Positions 22,768 through 35,200 of a stretch of 64,000 bases of DNA are shown here, one piece after another. Position 1 is the first letter of the stretch. Every line of letters starts with the position of its first letter. A program made the position numbers and the translations under genes. This stretch comes from Fistularia commersonii. Lineage: Eukaryota > Chordata > Actinopteri > Syngnathiformes > Fistulariidae. Location: the NCBI GenBank assembly GCA_037954325.1, contig JBBMNZ010000021.1, forward strand, positions 9,272,616 to 9,336,615. Reading direction: 5' to 3'. The notes under the pieces were generated by a model that was given only the letters and a program-made list of their open reading frames with translations, was not told where the DNA came from and did no database searches.

Positions 22768-24780
22768 ACTGTCAGTGACAGACAATTGATGAGTATATTA
22801 AAGAAAACAAAATGCCATCATGACATCAAACTGACCTCTTTGATTTGGGGCAGCTTCATGCTCTGATCAGCTTTCTGTTTGGGCAGTTACTAACTGCTAC
22901 AAAAAGGAATGACAACTGCTCTCGATGCACTCTTGGCAAAATCCACTTGCAATGTAAACATCAATTGGTAACATGTCCATTGGAGGGCTGATTTCAGGAA
23001 GTTCACTCGAGGTTATTGGGGATTAGAAAAGCACTTACGATTACACCCGGGAACCCCCCCGAGGAGACAAGTCATTGACAAATGAGCAAAATCTGGTTCG
23101 AAGAACTAATGAAGCATAAGCCTTGTATTTTCTATTTCCAAAGATAGCATTCTAAGGCTAAATGGAAATTATGGTTTATTTTCCTAAACAAGGTGTTGAA
23201 ATAATACAACTTCTAATTTTTGCTTACGTTCCAATGGAAATTCACTTAGGACTTGCAGAATTCATTTCTGCCTTCATCTAGCTAGTTTTTTGATGTAAAA
23301 TATCCCTATCATGAAACACCATTTGTTTTAAATATCCCATGTCCCTCAGTCTTTGTTCTTGGTTCACAAGCATGTTTGAAGGTTGTTCACAGTATTTGTA
23401 TGCATCAGCCCTCCATGGATGTTAATGTGAAGGATTCGGTGCTAACCTGGATGCAAATTTGGACTTTGTTCAAGTGTAAGTGTTATTTGCAAACAGATTA
23501 ACAGGATCGACTTGTTTATCCAGTCCTCATACGGAACAGCAACCTCCTGAATTTCTTTGTAGCTGAAGGGGGGAGAGTCAATTTCTGTAAATAGAAAACT
23601 AGAAATAAATCAATAAAAATAAAACATCAAAAAAATGAAACCTCATGCCTAATTATAGAATGAATATAAACAATATCTACCAAATTATCTGGATTTGCTG
23701 GTACCCTGTTTGAGCTCCCATCTTCATTTGCGGTTGATTGAATTACAGGAACTCCCCGCACCTTTACTCTCGAGTGTGTCAATGCTGCTTTCATAAATCC
23801 TTCAGTCTGTTTGTATATGCACGCATGAGCTTGAATAAACTGAAGTGGAAAGATACACATGCGTGCTCAGTGGCCAAAGACTGGAAAATTTGCTGCTGAA
23901 CGGCCAAATGCATGAAAGTTTAATTGACCAACGTGCCAGGCAGTTGGTGCGGTCGTAAATGTCAGAACTCATAAATATCACAAAGTCAACCTCATCAGCG
24001 TATTTGCTGTGATTATAACTATTAACTGAGTTTTGTTATTTGTTTTGTGTTAATTACTGCTGTGAACCTTTTCAACCCTGCCAAATTGAGAGTGCCTGTT
24101 GTAATTATGCATTCCACATCTGGGCCGCAATCCAAACGTTGCTATATAGAGTTTATACAGCATTAAAAATACAGTAGTACCTTGCTAATCTAAAGCCCGC
24201 AGGCGTGCAAGCTGCCTGGAATAGTGAAATGCTGGGATTATTGTAATGAATTCAAATAGTTGGTCGAAGCTTAAGCTGGAGACACACTTTAGGCTGTACT
24301 CACTCATTGCATGTTTTTGAAAATTTCCACAGGTGGCAGCTAGTTTTTTTTTATTCATCAACAAGCCAGAAGAACTGTAATATCTCCTCCAATGTTCACC
24401 ACTTCTGCAATCCTCCCCATGCTCCCATATTTTAGAAATGTTTCTAAATTCTAAATGAGTACCGCTACTGCTTTATTAAGATCTGAGTTTACTACCAAAG
24501 AATTATCATTAGAAATAAAACAATAAAAATAGAAAAGAAAATATAATAATCCAAAGCAATCATCATATGCTTGTTGACAAATTACAATAACATCAAATGG
24601 GGACTTTGATTTTGCCAAAATGCAATAACTGGGGAATGGCTGAATGGATGTAATATAACTTTACACTGTCAATCAACATCCTCTTTAGCTGTTTAAAACT
24701 TGACCCATGATGGTCTAAATCAGAAAATAACAGACCACATATGATTCTTCTTAGTGTAAGAAACGGAGGCTTGTTCTTCA
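22768..24780. other. Unassigned noncoding sequence
   Basis: No gene or named repeat recognised. A short frame at 23627-23860 on the minus strand has no recognisable features. A TACAGTAGTACCTTGC string near 24171 resembles ends of some fish transposons, but no partner end is seen. Confidence 0.5.
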
Positions 24781-24903
24781 CCCTGAAGAGCTCTCTTAGA
24801 TGAGAGGGGAAATGTCTTTGGAGTCGGAAAATAAAATCCTGTTCCTACGAGAAGAGGATTTCGTCAAGTATAAACCATGACCTGAATGACTGAAAACCTC
24901 CAC
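24781..24903 (-). repeat. Dispersed repeat, second copy (inverted)
   Basis: On the minus strand this reads GTGGAGGTTTTCAGTCATTC and AGGTCATGG, and further on CCCCTCTCATCTAAGAGAGC, the same order of motifs as at 6378-6520. It shows that the sequence is an interspersed family. Confidence 0.6.
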
Positions 24904-25619
24904 AGAAATGTCCTTGTTAAATGTCCTTGTGCTTATCTCATGGTCAATGGTAACTTAATTTCCAGCTACGTAATTAAACTCCAGTTAATTTGACATAATA
25001 TCTTATATATATTTATGGTAATAAAGTTCTAAAATGTATTTGTATCAGAATTTTTCAAGACTGCTTTGCAGACACAATGTCCATGCAATTGTAGCTCAGA
25101 TGGTCCTCCAACAGGCTCCACTGGCAATTTTTAAAAGCATAATATGCCCACACACTCTTTTCCAGGACAGACGGATTGATACTTTCATCTCTTCGTGTCT
25201 GTGCTTATGCCTTAAAGTTGTGATGGCATGAAAAGCGAAATATAAAATCCTCATGAGCCGTTGACCCTTGCAACGCACACATCAACATCAGTAGCCTCTG
25301 GAGCAAAGCTAGCAGCCCCTCTCGCCTCCATCAGAGCGGCCTCAGGGAGCCAGTCACTTACATTTCACTCAGCTTTACATCTCATTTACTGTGAAATCTC
25401 TCGGAGGACGTATCGGCCCTTCGCCGTAGTTTCGCACAAGCTATGAGTTGCTTTTGGTTGAACGGTTCCTTAAAACAAAATTATTATATAGTGAGGAGCT
25501 ACTAAACAGGGCTAGCAGCTAAATTTAAATCATTAGTTTTGCAAAAAGTTTTAGTGTGCGGCATTTTTTTTAACAATTTTGTTTTTTGAAAATCAGGTTT
25601 GAAATTGCTGTAACTCAAC
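24904..25619. other. Unassigned noncoding sequence
   Basis: The part at about 25255-25450 is complex and GC-richer than its flanks and could be constrained noncoding DNA. No gene recognised. Confidence 0.5.
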
Positions 25620-26340
25620 TAAAGTCGCTTTACACTGAAGGAACTTTTTGCAGTTCCCATAACCTTTTCGGTAACTAGGCCATTACTTCTTGCACTCAGA
25701 GAGAATAAGAAATAGAGATCATCAACCTCAGTTCCCACAACCGTTTTAGCTCATACTCCAAAGCAGGGTCTTTTTACAGTTCCATAGGAACCTGTACTGT
25801 ATGGGGTAGGTGCTTGGTGGCTGGTAGAGCTAATAATCCATGCCTATTACCGATACTTTTTGTGGACTGAGGAGCAATATTTTTGAAAACTACTGTTGTC
25901 ACTTTTAAGTTGTTTTCTTGCAATAAAATAGATAAAACGAGCAACAAAGGTACCGACGAAGAGGTCGAAGTTCTTCTGGCTACAAATTTGGAATGCTCAC
26001 AGTGGAATGTAAACATTTCTGCTAAAATAACTACAGCCTTTGCTAAATGCAGGGTTTTCAAACTTTGAAGCAGTGCAGGGAAGCAAATAAAAAAGAAAAA
26101 AAACAACTTATACCGTTTGATAGTCCATGGTTATTATTCCCGTGATGCAACTTTACTTTCCATGTAGCCCCTGTTGTCTCCCTCTTCTTTGCAGTTTTTT
26201 TTTTTTTTTTTTTTTGGGCGTGGTGCTTAAGGTACATATTGCAGATTCCCGCATCACACTGGTCCTTACTGTAATCCAGTACTGCCTGTGTAAATGGAAA
26301 ACTTTAAGATTCCTTGGATGTCGGTAATTCCCGGGACAAA
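25620..26340. repeat. Possible decayed DNA transposon
   Basis: The left part has repeated CAGTTCCCA/GTTCC-rich motifs of a type seen at ends of some fish DNA transposons, and a short plus-strand frame (25883-26068) includes TDEEVEVLLATNL, weakly like the start of a Myb/trihelix domain as found in Harbinger-type elements. Terminal repeats and target duplications were not found. A poly-T tract interrupts it at 26195-26215. This is a weak call. Confidence 0.2.
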
Positions 26341-27239
26341 CTTCGAGCTCTTAAGAGTTCTTAGGAAGTGTCCAAAAGCAGCTTTTGTTAGTGAAATGTA
26401 TTGTCTAAAGCTAAAGAGATTGTGTTCACGTCTAAAATGAAGCCTCCTTCGTCAGACCTATTAGATCATTGTCTGAAAGAGGGAGCCTTGTCATTTGAAG
26501 ATATGGCATGTGCTCATTACTATAAGTAGATTTTCAATTATAATCAAACCATCTTAAAAAAGTCCCTCTGTCCCTCGATTTTAAAAGTTCCTCTGTCCTT
26601 GTAGCACCTTGGACTTCTTGAAATTCTCCTGCACATTTCCACATTTACCATATGGGTATTGAGGATTAATAATATTGCCTTGTTTCACGTTGTACAAATA
26701 TAAGGCAAACAGCATGGCCATGTTCACATGCTTATGGCCATCATAACATCCCAGCATGAGTTGGACTCTCTGTAGGGATACCCAACATTTAAACTTTCTC
26801 TTTAAATCTGTTTGATTGGTGGTGGGTGGGTGGGTTTGTAACCGGACATCCTCCAGTGGAAAGTGCTTGGGTCACTTGAACGTGTGATGCATGTGTTCAT
26901 GTTGGCTGTATTTGTGAGACCCCGTGTCCTCAGATTAAGAGTGAGAATATTGCGGTCACTTTTCCTTTTTATGCAGCCAAAAGCTGATTAGACCTTATCC
27001 TTAGACCTTGACTTAAAGCTGCATTAGATACATACCTATTTTATTTTAAATATATTCACCTAGATTACCCATATTCCATCACATACACTGTGTTGAATTG
27101 GTATGTCCTATAATAGTTAAATACATAGGGCAATGATGATTGCAAACTTCTATATGACATTATTGATCAGCCCTCAAAAGAAACATTTCAGGGGTCATGA
27201 AGTTCCCCATAAATTATTGTAAATTAAATATAAGTGGGA
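26341..27239. other. Unassigned noncoding sequence
   Basis: No gene or named repeat recognised. A short GGTGGGTGGGTGGG tract lies near 26821-26834. Confidence 0.55.
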
Positions 27240-27475
27240 GGCACAGTTTCCTCCCACAGTCAAAAAAAATGCAGCAGATTAATTGGAAGAAATTGGGAAA
27301 ACTGCCCCGAATGAGTGAGTGAGTGAGTGAGTGAATGCTTTATGTCTGTATATGTGGGCCTGCGATTGACTGACCAGTTCCTGCCTCTCACCCAATGACA
27401 GCCAGAAAACCCTCCAGCATCCCCTTCAACCCTGAGTGCAGGGTAAGTGGCAGACGATGGATGGGTGGATTAAAC
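27240..27475 (+). repeat. SINE-like repeat, 3' portion, with (GAGT)n
   Basis: Contains TTTCCTCCCACAGTC, ATGCAGCAGATTAATTGG, GCGATTGACTGACCAGTTCC, CTGCCTCTCACCCAATGACA and CCTGAGTGCAGGGTAAG before a GATGGATGGGTGG tail. This is the 3' half of the common fish repeat whose 5' half is at 20667-20880. A short (GAGT)n tract (27313-27332) expanded inside it. Confidence 0.65.
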
Positions 27476-30400
27476 ATAAGCAGTAAATCAAGCAAATGAA
27501 GAACAAACAAAAAAAAGAAAAAACTTAAGCGACTTGTGCAATTTTCATCCCTGCTATATCTCTTGAGTTTGTACTACTTATACTTAAAATAAACCAAGAA
27601 AATCTTCAATGATCAGATGTCAATATAAATGCATAGATCAATATTGTAGCTTTATTTTGATTTATTTTTCAATTATTTTTCTCCCCTGAAAGCTAACCCA
27701 TTTATTTCAGAAACTCATGTAAAAATATCGAGTGAAATTTGGCCATCATGTTCTTAGTGACAGGCATGGCTACATTCAGTTTAAAATGGTAAAAAAAAAA
27801 ATCAGACTATTTTAATGTCTCAAGTGTAATATATATATACATATACTGTATATGTTACTGTTGACAGTGTTTTCCAAAGGGAAATAGCAGAGGTAAAATT
27901 ATTTAAGTCCTATCAAACCTCAGCTTTGAGTATCCGTAGCTAAAAAGGAAATAAATGAGTTTGGCTGCAGTTCAATAGAAAACAATATAAAGCCTGACAA
28001 CAGACAACAAATTGGGCGGTTTCTTTTCACTTTTTTATCATCTGAAACGTAAATGATGATCTTTTTATGACCATGTATTTTCTAGGGGGCGAACAGTAAG
28101 TCACTCATATTAGCAGACTATTTTGAAAATAAAGAAAAAAATTAAATTTCCCAACATTCACTGTCTTAAAAGAGACATTGCCAACCAAAAAAACTGAATC
28201 AAGAGGCAGTGTCTGGACACATTGGCGAGCACAAGACATGTCATACATGCACATGTCTGCCAAATGACTCCATGACACTAAGCAGATCTGTATACTGACA
28301 GACTAAAGGATCCTGTTGCACTTAGTATCTGCTGCACAGTGAATAATGTCATTGTCATGGTCTTGGCTCCGAGTCCGCTCCATGATCCCACACACATGCA
28401 CCCGGAGCCCGCTGTGAGAATATTAGATAAAACGGCATATCTTGAAAGTAAAGGACTCTTTAGGTATTTCACATCATAATTTGTTTGATATTCTGACAAC
28501 CTCCAGTTTGATGCTTGTGTAACTTGGCGTCTCTTCATGGCATGCTGAGATGGACTGAATTATTAACCTTAAGTCACTGCTGCTTAATGTGCTGCCGCTG
28601 CTAGTGCTGCTTTCACCATCCCCCCCGGACATATAGCTGCTCAGCTATCAATAAGAAAAACTCATTGAAATAAAGCGCTTTTCACGTGAGGGAGTATTGA
28701 CATAAAGCTGTCAGAACATTTATATATATGGTGGGTTGTGAAAGTGGTATTAAGCAGGGAAATATATATTTCTTCAAATGTTGTACACATTATTCCAGAG
28801 GTTAAATGAGCAGAGATGTGGTGCTGAATTGGATCTTTGAACTACTTATTATCAGTCTATATGGGATGCAGCAACTCAGCAGAAGTTGTTGTAAATCGTC
28901 AGCGCTATCAGAAACAAAGTGGACAAAGTCAAACTGCTGAGAGAACACAAACAATGAAAACAAAACTCACCCAATCACATAACATGTATTGTTACTTCTG
29001 TGCAATTAATACATTTTAAAAACATAACTTGCAGCCTACAGTGGATAGAACATAATGAAATTGTGTCAAACAGTCGTGATCCTGCTGTTATCTCGATGCC
29101 AAAATCTCTAAACTGTAGCAATACCTTGCTTTATTTACATAGCCAAGTTTGCTCAAAACAGATGGATTTAGGCAAATGCATCTGAAGCAACTTATGGGGT
29201 AGAAGTTGTATGGTAATCATATGAAACAGTGATCCCTTCTGTGAAAACTGGGTTGATATATTGACCATATATCAATATATGAGAAGTAGAGCAGGTTGTC
29301 CATCTTAGCATCCCCAGACAATCTGTGCCGAGCAGCTTTTGCTGATGCAACTGCCGACCCTCCACCTTTGCAAAAGGAGGATTGTCCTGATATCTCCAAA
29401 AAGAGGTATTGAGTGTATCAGAGATGATGGGTTGTCACAGCTGAGTGTGAGAGATAGTGCTGCTTGACAACATGGCTTCGAGAACATAAATTGCCTTGGT
29501 ATCAGTGCTCTGTGACACTCTGATACTGTGTTAGGTGGTTTTCCTGGAGCAAATGTTCACCTGCATTTATAATATCATGCAATGTTGTATCTATGTGATT
29601 ATGTGATTCTATGGATAAAAAGACATTTCCATGTATATTGTTGTCATCGTAATACACACTTTATATTGTATTATTTTATTATTTATTATCTATATATTAT
29701 TATCTTTTTTCATTTCCTTTCTTAAAGACAATTAAAAAAGAATGGTTCTGCACATTAAAATAACAACAGCAATAATAATAATAATATATTTGTATCATAA
29801 TTATTTAGTACTGTTGATTTACAGACCCATTTGATTAGTAAATTAGCAATAAAAGCATTGCGTATATACTAGATAGATAGATGCTGTAGATAGATGTAAA
29901 GTAAAACAAGTCCAGTGTGTATCCTTAGGTATTCATATACTGTATATCCCCTATACTTTTTTTTTTTTTTTTTCAATTAAGAAATACCATTTCATTATCA
30001 TATTTAATTTTTTTTTATTTATGATCTTGGTCTTGTTTTGTTGTCTACCTGTGCCTTATTTAGATTAGTTTCCGGGAGGCATTTGTGTTTCAAATGTAGG
30101 ACGTTTCTCAAATGACACTTGAGGTTCAAAACATTAACATCTAGCCATTACTCATGATTTACTTCTATTTTTTTCACTTCCCACCAATGAAGCCCAAACA
30201 TTTGAGTACGGTCGATGCGAGTTGCAGTTCCTCAAGTACACCTTTGAAGCCTTTTGTAACAGCCAAGAGTGAAAAATGTCAGATCTCCCTGAAGTCGGAC
30301 AATCAAAGGGGTGGGATAAGCCACAGGGCCTGACAGGGAAGTGAATTCACGGGGACAGAGGACTTTGTGTGTGTGTGTGAGAGTGTGTGGTGTTTGTGTG

Positions 30401-32224
30401 TGCTGTGTATTGTTTGGTGTCAGGGGTGGGCTTTGGGGCAGCAGAAGATAAGAAAGGAGTTCTGAATTCCTGATCACACAGCCCTTTCTGTTTACCACTC
30501 CGACTACAGGCAAAGCGGTTTATCAGAGGATTTCGCATCATTGAGGCGAAGTGGAACAGTGACACTAAAGTATTAATTTCAAATGGTGCAAAATGTGGGT
30601 CGGGCTGCGTGATGGCCATTAGGGCAGGACTGGATTTGGCAAAGGGAAAGAAAAAAAAAGAAAAAGTTCTGTCCTCTTCACCTCCAGACACCCCCCAAAA
30701 ATCTATCCAACACCTCCCACTGTCATTGTTCTTGATTGTTTTTTTTTTTTTTTCTTTCATCAAATCCACTTCCATACAGTAATGTTTTTTTATGGGATTA
30801 TACTTAAGCTTCAGTGATTAAACGTGATTAAATATATGTATGTTTCAAGCAGGCAGGTACATGATTTAAAAAAAAAAAAATGCACTGACAATATTCAATA
30901 CAAGTAATGGACAAAAAGATGTGTTGGATATATTGCATTATAATATACGCACATTGTCTATGTATTCTGAGCTCCACAAACCTCTACATTTGGGCTGAGT
31001 CATCAAGAAGCAACACCCTGCTCTGTCATGGGAAGGGACACGTAAAAACATTGCATCCAGAAAAATACTAACTTTCATCCCCCCGCTCTGTCTCTCGTGT
31101 GATCTTTCACACTTTGTGACACTCTTGCAAAACCCCGGCAGCATTTTTTAGCATTTCCTTCGCATGGATGCTCTAGAGGGGTAGTTACATGTATGTCATG
31201 TGCAAAGCTCTACCTCTGATGTGTTTTCGACAAACCACTTCCCCTGTCAAAGACTGCTGGCCTGAACTCAACACAAAATTTGATGTTTTTTTGCGCCTTT
31301 GACAAACTGCACTGACAGCTTCAAATGCTGAGTTCGGTGCTTTTGGGGTTTTGAGTTCACGTTCTCGTGAACAATGATGTGGAAAAGCCGTGTAGGAATA
31401 AGTAATGGGTTTTTTTTAGCTTTGGTGTTTGTTTCAGAATATCCCAGTATGTGACTTGCTTTCTTGAGACGAAACAAATAATTTAGTCGAGTTGGCTAAC
31501 TTAATCTGAGTTTTTATTCATTATACATTTTTAATCTCCCTCTCTCTGGCATCAGTGAAGCCAAAATATGTTTAAATAAATATAGTTATTTTTGACTTTA
31601 GACGAGCAACAATGAATAATTGAAGTTTCTGATCCTTCTTTCTCTTATAAACACACAGACATACCCCTAAACTGTCAAGCCTCACATCGGAGGCATGAGG
31701 ATTGAGTCAATATGTAAAAAAGTTCTCTGATAGCTATATCGTAATTAATACTATATTGTTACATTTTTTGGGGGGTTGGGAGGATTTTAAATCCGATCAT
31801 ATAAATTTAAAAAATAAATAAAAAGGAACAAGAACATGCCTCTTCCTGTATGTCATTCATTTAAGTATCAACACCTGCTGTAGAAACACAGTGGTTTATA
31901 CACTTGAGTGGTGTCATTTGCTTTTATGACCATCAGGAAGTGGTTAGGGTTAGTCTATATAAATAAGGAGAAGTTAAGTTGAGCAATATAAAATGTTGAG
32001 AATTAATATAAATAAATGAATAAATGAAAGTTCATGTGGCCTGGGGATGACTTTCGGCACAAAGGTCAGTGTAAAAATAACAGATATGACACAAAACTGA
32101 TAAAATTAAGGATTTTTTTTTTTCATTCCACACTATCTATTGACATTATTGAGTTGTATAAAAATGCTAAAGGTCTGACACCCCATTTGTTGATAACAAT
32201 GGAGTATACAAATAATTTTGAGAG
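27476..32224. other. Unassigned noncoding sequence
   Basis: Nearly 5 kb with no recognised gene. It holds short microsatellites: (AT)n near 27830-27850, (AAT)n near 29773-29787, (AGAT)n near 29869-29881, (GT)n near 30365-30390; and poly-T near 29959-29973 and 30739-30753. Frames of up to 142 codons around 30.2-30.8 kb include translated microsatellite and poly-A, and lack domain features. Confidence 0.55.
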
Positions 32225-32232
32225 GTTATCAC

Positions 32233-35200
32233 ATCTTCTTCTTCTTCTTCTTTTGGCTTTTCCCGTTAGGGGTCGCCACAGCGAGTCAACCTTCTCCATC
32301 TAACCCTATTCTCTGTATCTTCCTCTCTTACACCAGCTACCTTCATATCCTCTCTCACTACGTCCATAAATCTTCTCTTTGGTCTTCCTCAAGACCTATT
32401 GCCTGGCAGCTCCAATTCCAGCATCCGTCTACCAATATATTCACTTTCTCTTCTCTGTACATGACCGAACCATCTCAGTCTGGCTTCTCTGACCTTCTCT
32501 CCAAAACATCGAACATGTGCCGTCCCTCTGATAGACTCATTCCTGATCCTATCCATCCTGGTCACTCCCAAAGAGAACCTCAACATCTTCATCTCTGCAA
32601 CCTCTAGTTCTGTCTGCTGTCTTTTGGTCATTGTAACAGTTTCTAGTCCATACATCATCGCTGGTCTCCCCACTGTCTTGTACACCTTTCCTTTTATTCT
32701 GGCCGATAGTCTTCTATCACATAGTACCCCTGACACTTTTCTCCACCCATTCCAACCTGCTTGGACCCGTCTCTTCACCTCTTTTCCGCACTCTCCGTTG
32801 CTCTGGACTGTTGACCCTAAGTACCTGAAATCCTCCAGCTTCTTGATCTCCACTCCCTGTAGCCTCACCGCTCCACCCGAGCTCCTCTCGTTCACACACA
32901 TATATTCTGTCTTGCTGCGACTAACTTTCATTCCTCTCCTTTCCAGAGCATACCTCCACCTCTCTAGATTTTCCTCTACCTGTTGTCTGCTCTCACTACA
33001 GATCACAATGTCATCCGCAAACATCATGGTCCATGGGGATTCCTGTCTAACCTCATCTGTCAGCCTATCCATCACCATTGCGAACAAGAAGGGGCTCAGA
33101 GCTGATCCCTGATGGAGTCCCACCTCCACCTTGAACTTCTCGGTTACCCCTACAGCACACCGTACCAGTGTCTCACAGCTGGCATACATGTCCTGCACCA
33201 GTCTAACATACTTCTCTGCCACTCCAGACTTCCTCATACAATACCAGAGCTCCTCTCTTGGCACCCTGTCATATGCTTTTTCTAGGTCTACGAAAACACA
33301 ATGCAGCTCCCTCTGGCCTTCTCTGTACTTTTCTATTAGCATTCTCAACGCAAATACTGCATCTGTAGTACTCTTCCTAGGCATGAAGCCATACTGCTGT
33401 TCACAAATGCTGATTTCTGCTCTCAGTCTAGTTTCCACTACTCTTTCCCATAACTTCATTGTATGGCTCATCAACTTTATCCCTCTGTAGTTACCACAAT
33501 TCTTCACATCCCCTTTATTCTTAAAAATAGGCACCATCATACTTTGTCTCCATTCTTCAGGCATCTTCTCACTCTCTAAGATCCTGTTGAATAATCTAGT
33601 CAGAAAATCTACCACTGCCTCTCCTAGACACTTCCACACCTCCACAAGCATATCATCAGGACCAACTGCTTTTCCACTCTTCATCCTCTTCAATGCCTTC
33701 CTCACTTCACTTTTACTAATTTTTGCTACTTTGTGGTCTACAATAATCACCTCTTCTACCCTTGTCTCTCTTTCATTTTCCACATTCATCAGCTCTTCAA
33801 AGTACTCTTTCCATCTTCCCATCACTCTTCCAGCATCTGTCAATACATTTCCCTCTCTGTCCTTTATCACCCGGACCTGTTGTACATCCTTTCCATCTTT
33901 ATCTCTCTGTTTCGCCAACCTGTATAGATCATTCTCACCCTCCTTACTATCCAACCGAGCATACAAGTCATCATAAGCCCTTTGTTTTGCCTTTGCTACC
34001 TCTATCTTTACCTTTTGCCGCATCTCCCTGAACTCCTGTCTGTTCTCTTCAGTCCTCTCAGTATCCCACTTCTTCTTCGCTAACCGCTTTCTCTGTATAC
34101 ACTCCTGCACTTCCTCATTCCACCACCAAGTCTCCTTATCTACTTTCCTTCCAGATGACACACCAAGTACTCTTCTACCTGTCTCCCTGATAACACTAGC
34201 TGTTGTTGTCCAATCATCTGGAAGCTCACCCTGACCACCCAGACCCTTTCTCAACTCCTCCCTGAAAACCATGCAACACTCCTCCCTTTTCAGCTTCCAC
34301 CATTTTGTCCTCTGCTCTGCCTTTGTCCTCTTCATCTTCCTTGTCACCAGAGTCATCCTACAAACCACCATCCTATGCTGTCTGGCTACACTCTCACCTA
34401 CAACTACTTTGCAGTCACTGATCTCTTTCAGGTTACCCCGTCTATACAAGATGTAGTCTACCTGCGTGCTCCTACCTCCGCTTTTATAAGTTACCCTATG
34501 TTCCTGTTTTTTCTGGAAAAAGGTGTTCACTACAGCCATTTCCATCCTTTTTGCAAAATCTACCACCATCTGTCCCTCTGCATTCCTATCCTGGATACCA
34601 AATCTGCCCATCACTGCTTCATCCCCTCTATTGCCTTCACCAACATGTCCATTGAAGTCTGCACCAATGACCACTCTCTCATTTCTGGGAATATTCTGCA
34701 TCACTTCATCTAACTCATTCCAGAACTTCTCCTTCTCCTCAGATTCACATCCCACCTGTGGGGCATAGCCGCTAACAACATTGAGCATCACACCTTCAAT
34801 TTCCAGTTTCAGACTCATAAGTCTATCTGACATTCTTTTCACCTCTACGACGTTCCTAACAAACTCCTCCTTCAAGATAACTCCTACTCCATTTCTCTTC
34901 TTGTCAGTACCATAATAGTACAACTTAAAGCCTGCTCCTAAGCTTCTAGCCTTACTACCTTTCCACCTGGTCTCCTGGACACACAGTATATCCACCTTCC
35001 TTCTCTGCATCATGTCGACCAACTCTCTACCTTTTCCTGTCATAGTCCCAACATTCAAAGTCCCTACTCTCAGTCCCAGACTCTTTCCTTTCCTCCTCTC
35101 TCTCTGCTTCCGAACACGCACTCCTCCTCTTCTTCTTGTTCTTGTTCTTCGACCCACAGTAGCCCAATTTCCATTAGTACCCTGTAGGTCATCAGTACCA

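Noticed and set aside
22304..22789. Plus-strand frame of 161 codons
   Set aside because: It is the antisense shadow of the RTE endonuclease remnant.
28078..28096. Second CTCF-like site (TTCTAGGGGGCGAAC)
   Set aside because: It lacks the left half of the core and lies in AT-rich sequence.
30232..30775. Overlapping minus-strand frames of 93 and 142 codons
   Set aside because: They include translated (GT)n and poly-A; no domain seen.
32624..34768. Plus-strand frames of 61-162 codons
   Set aside because: All are antisense shadows of the 977-codon RTE frame.
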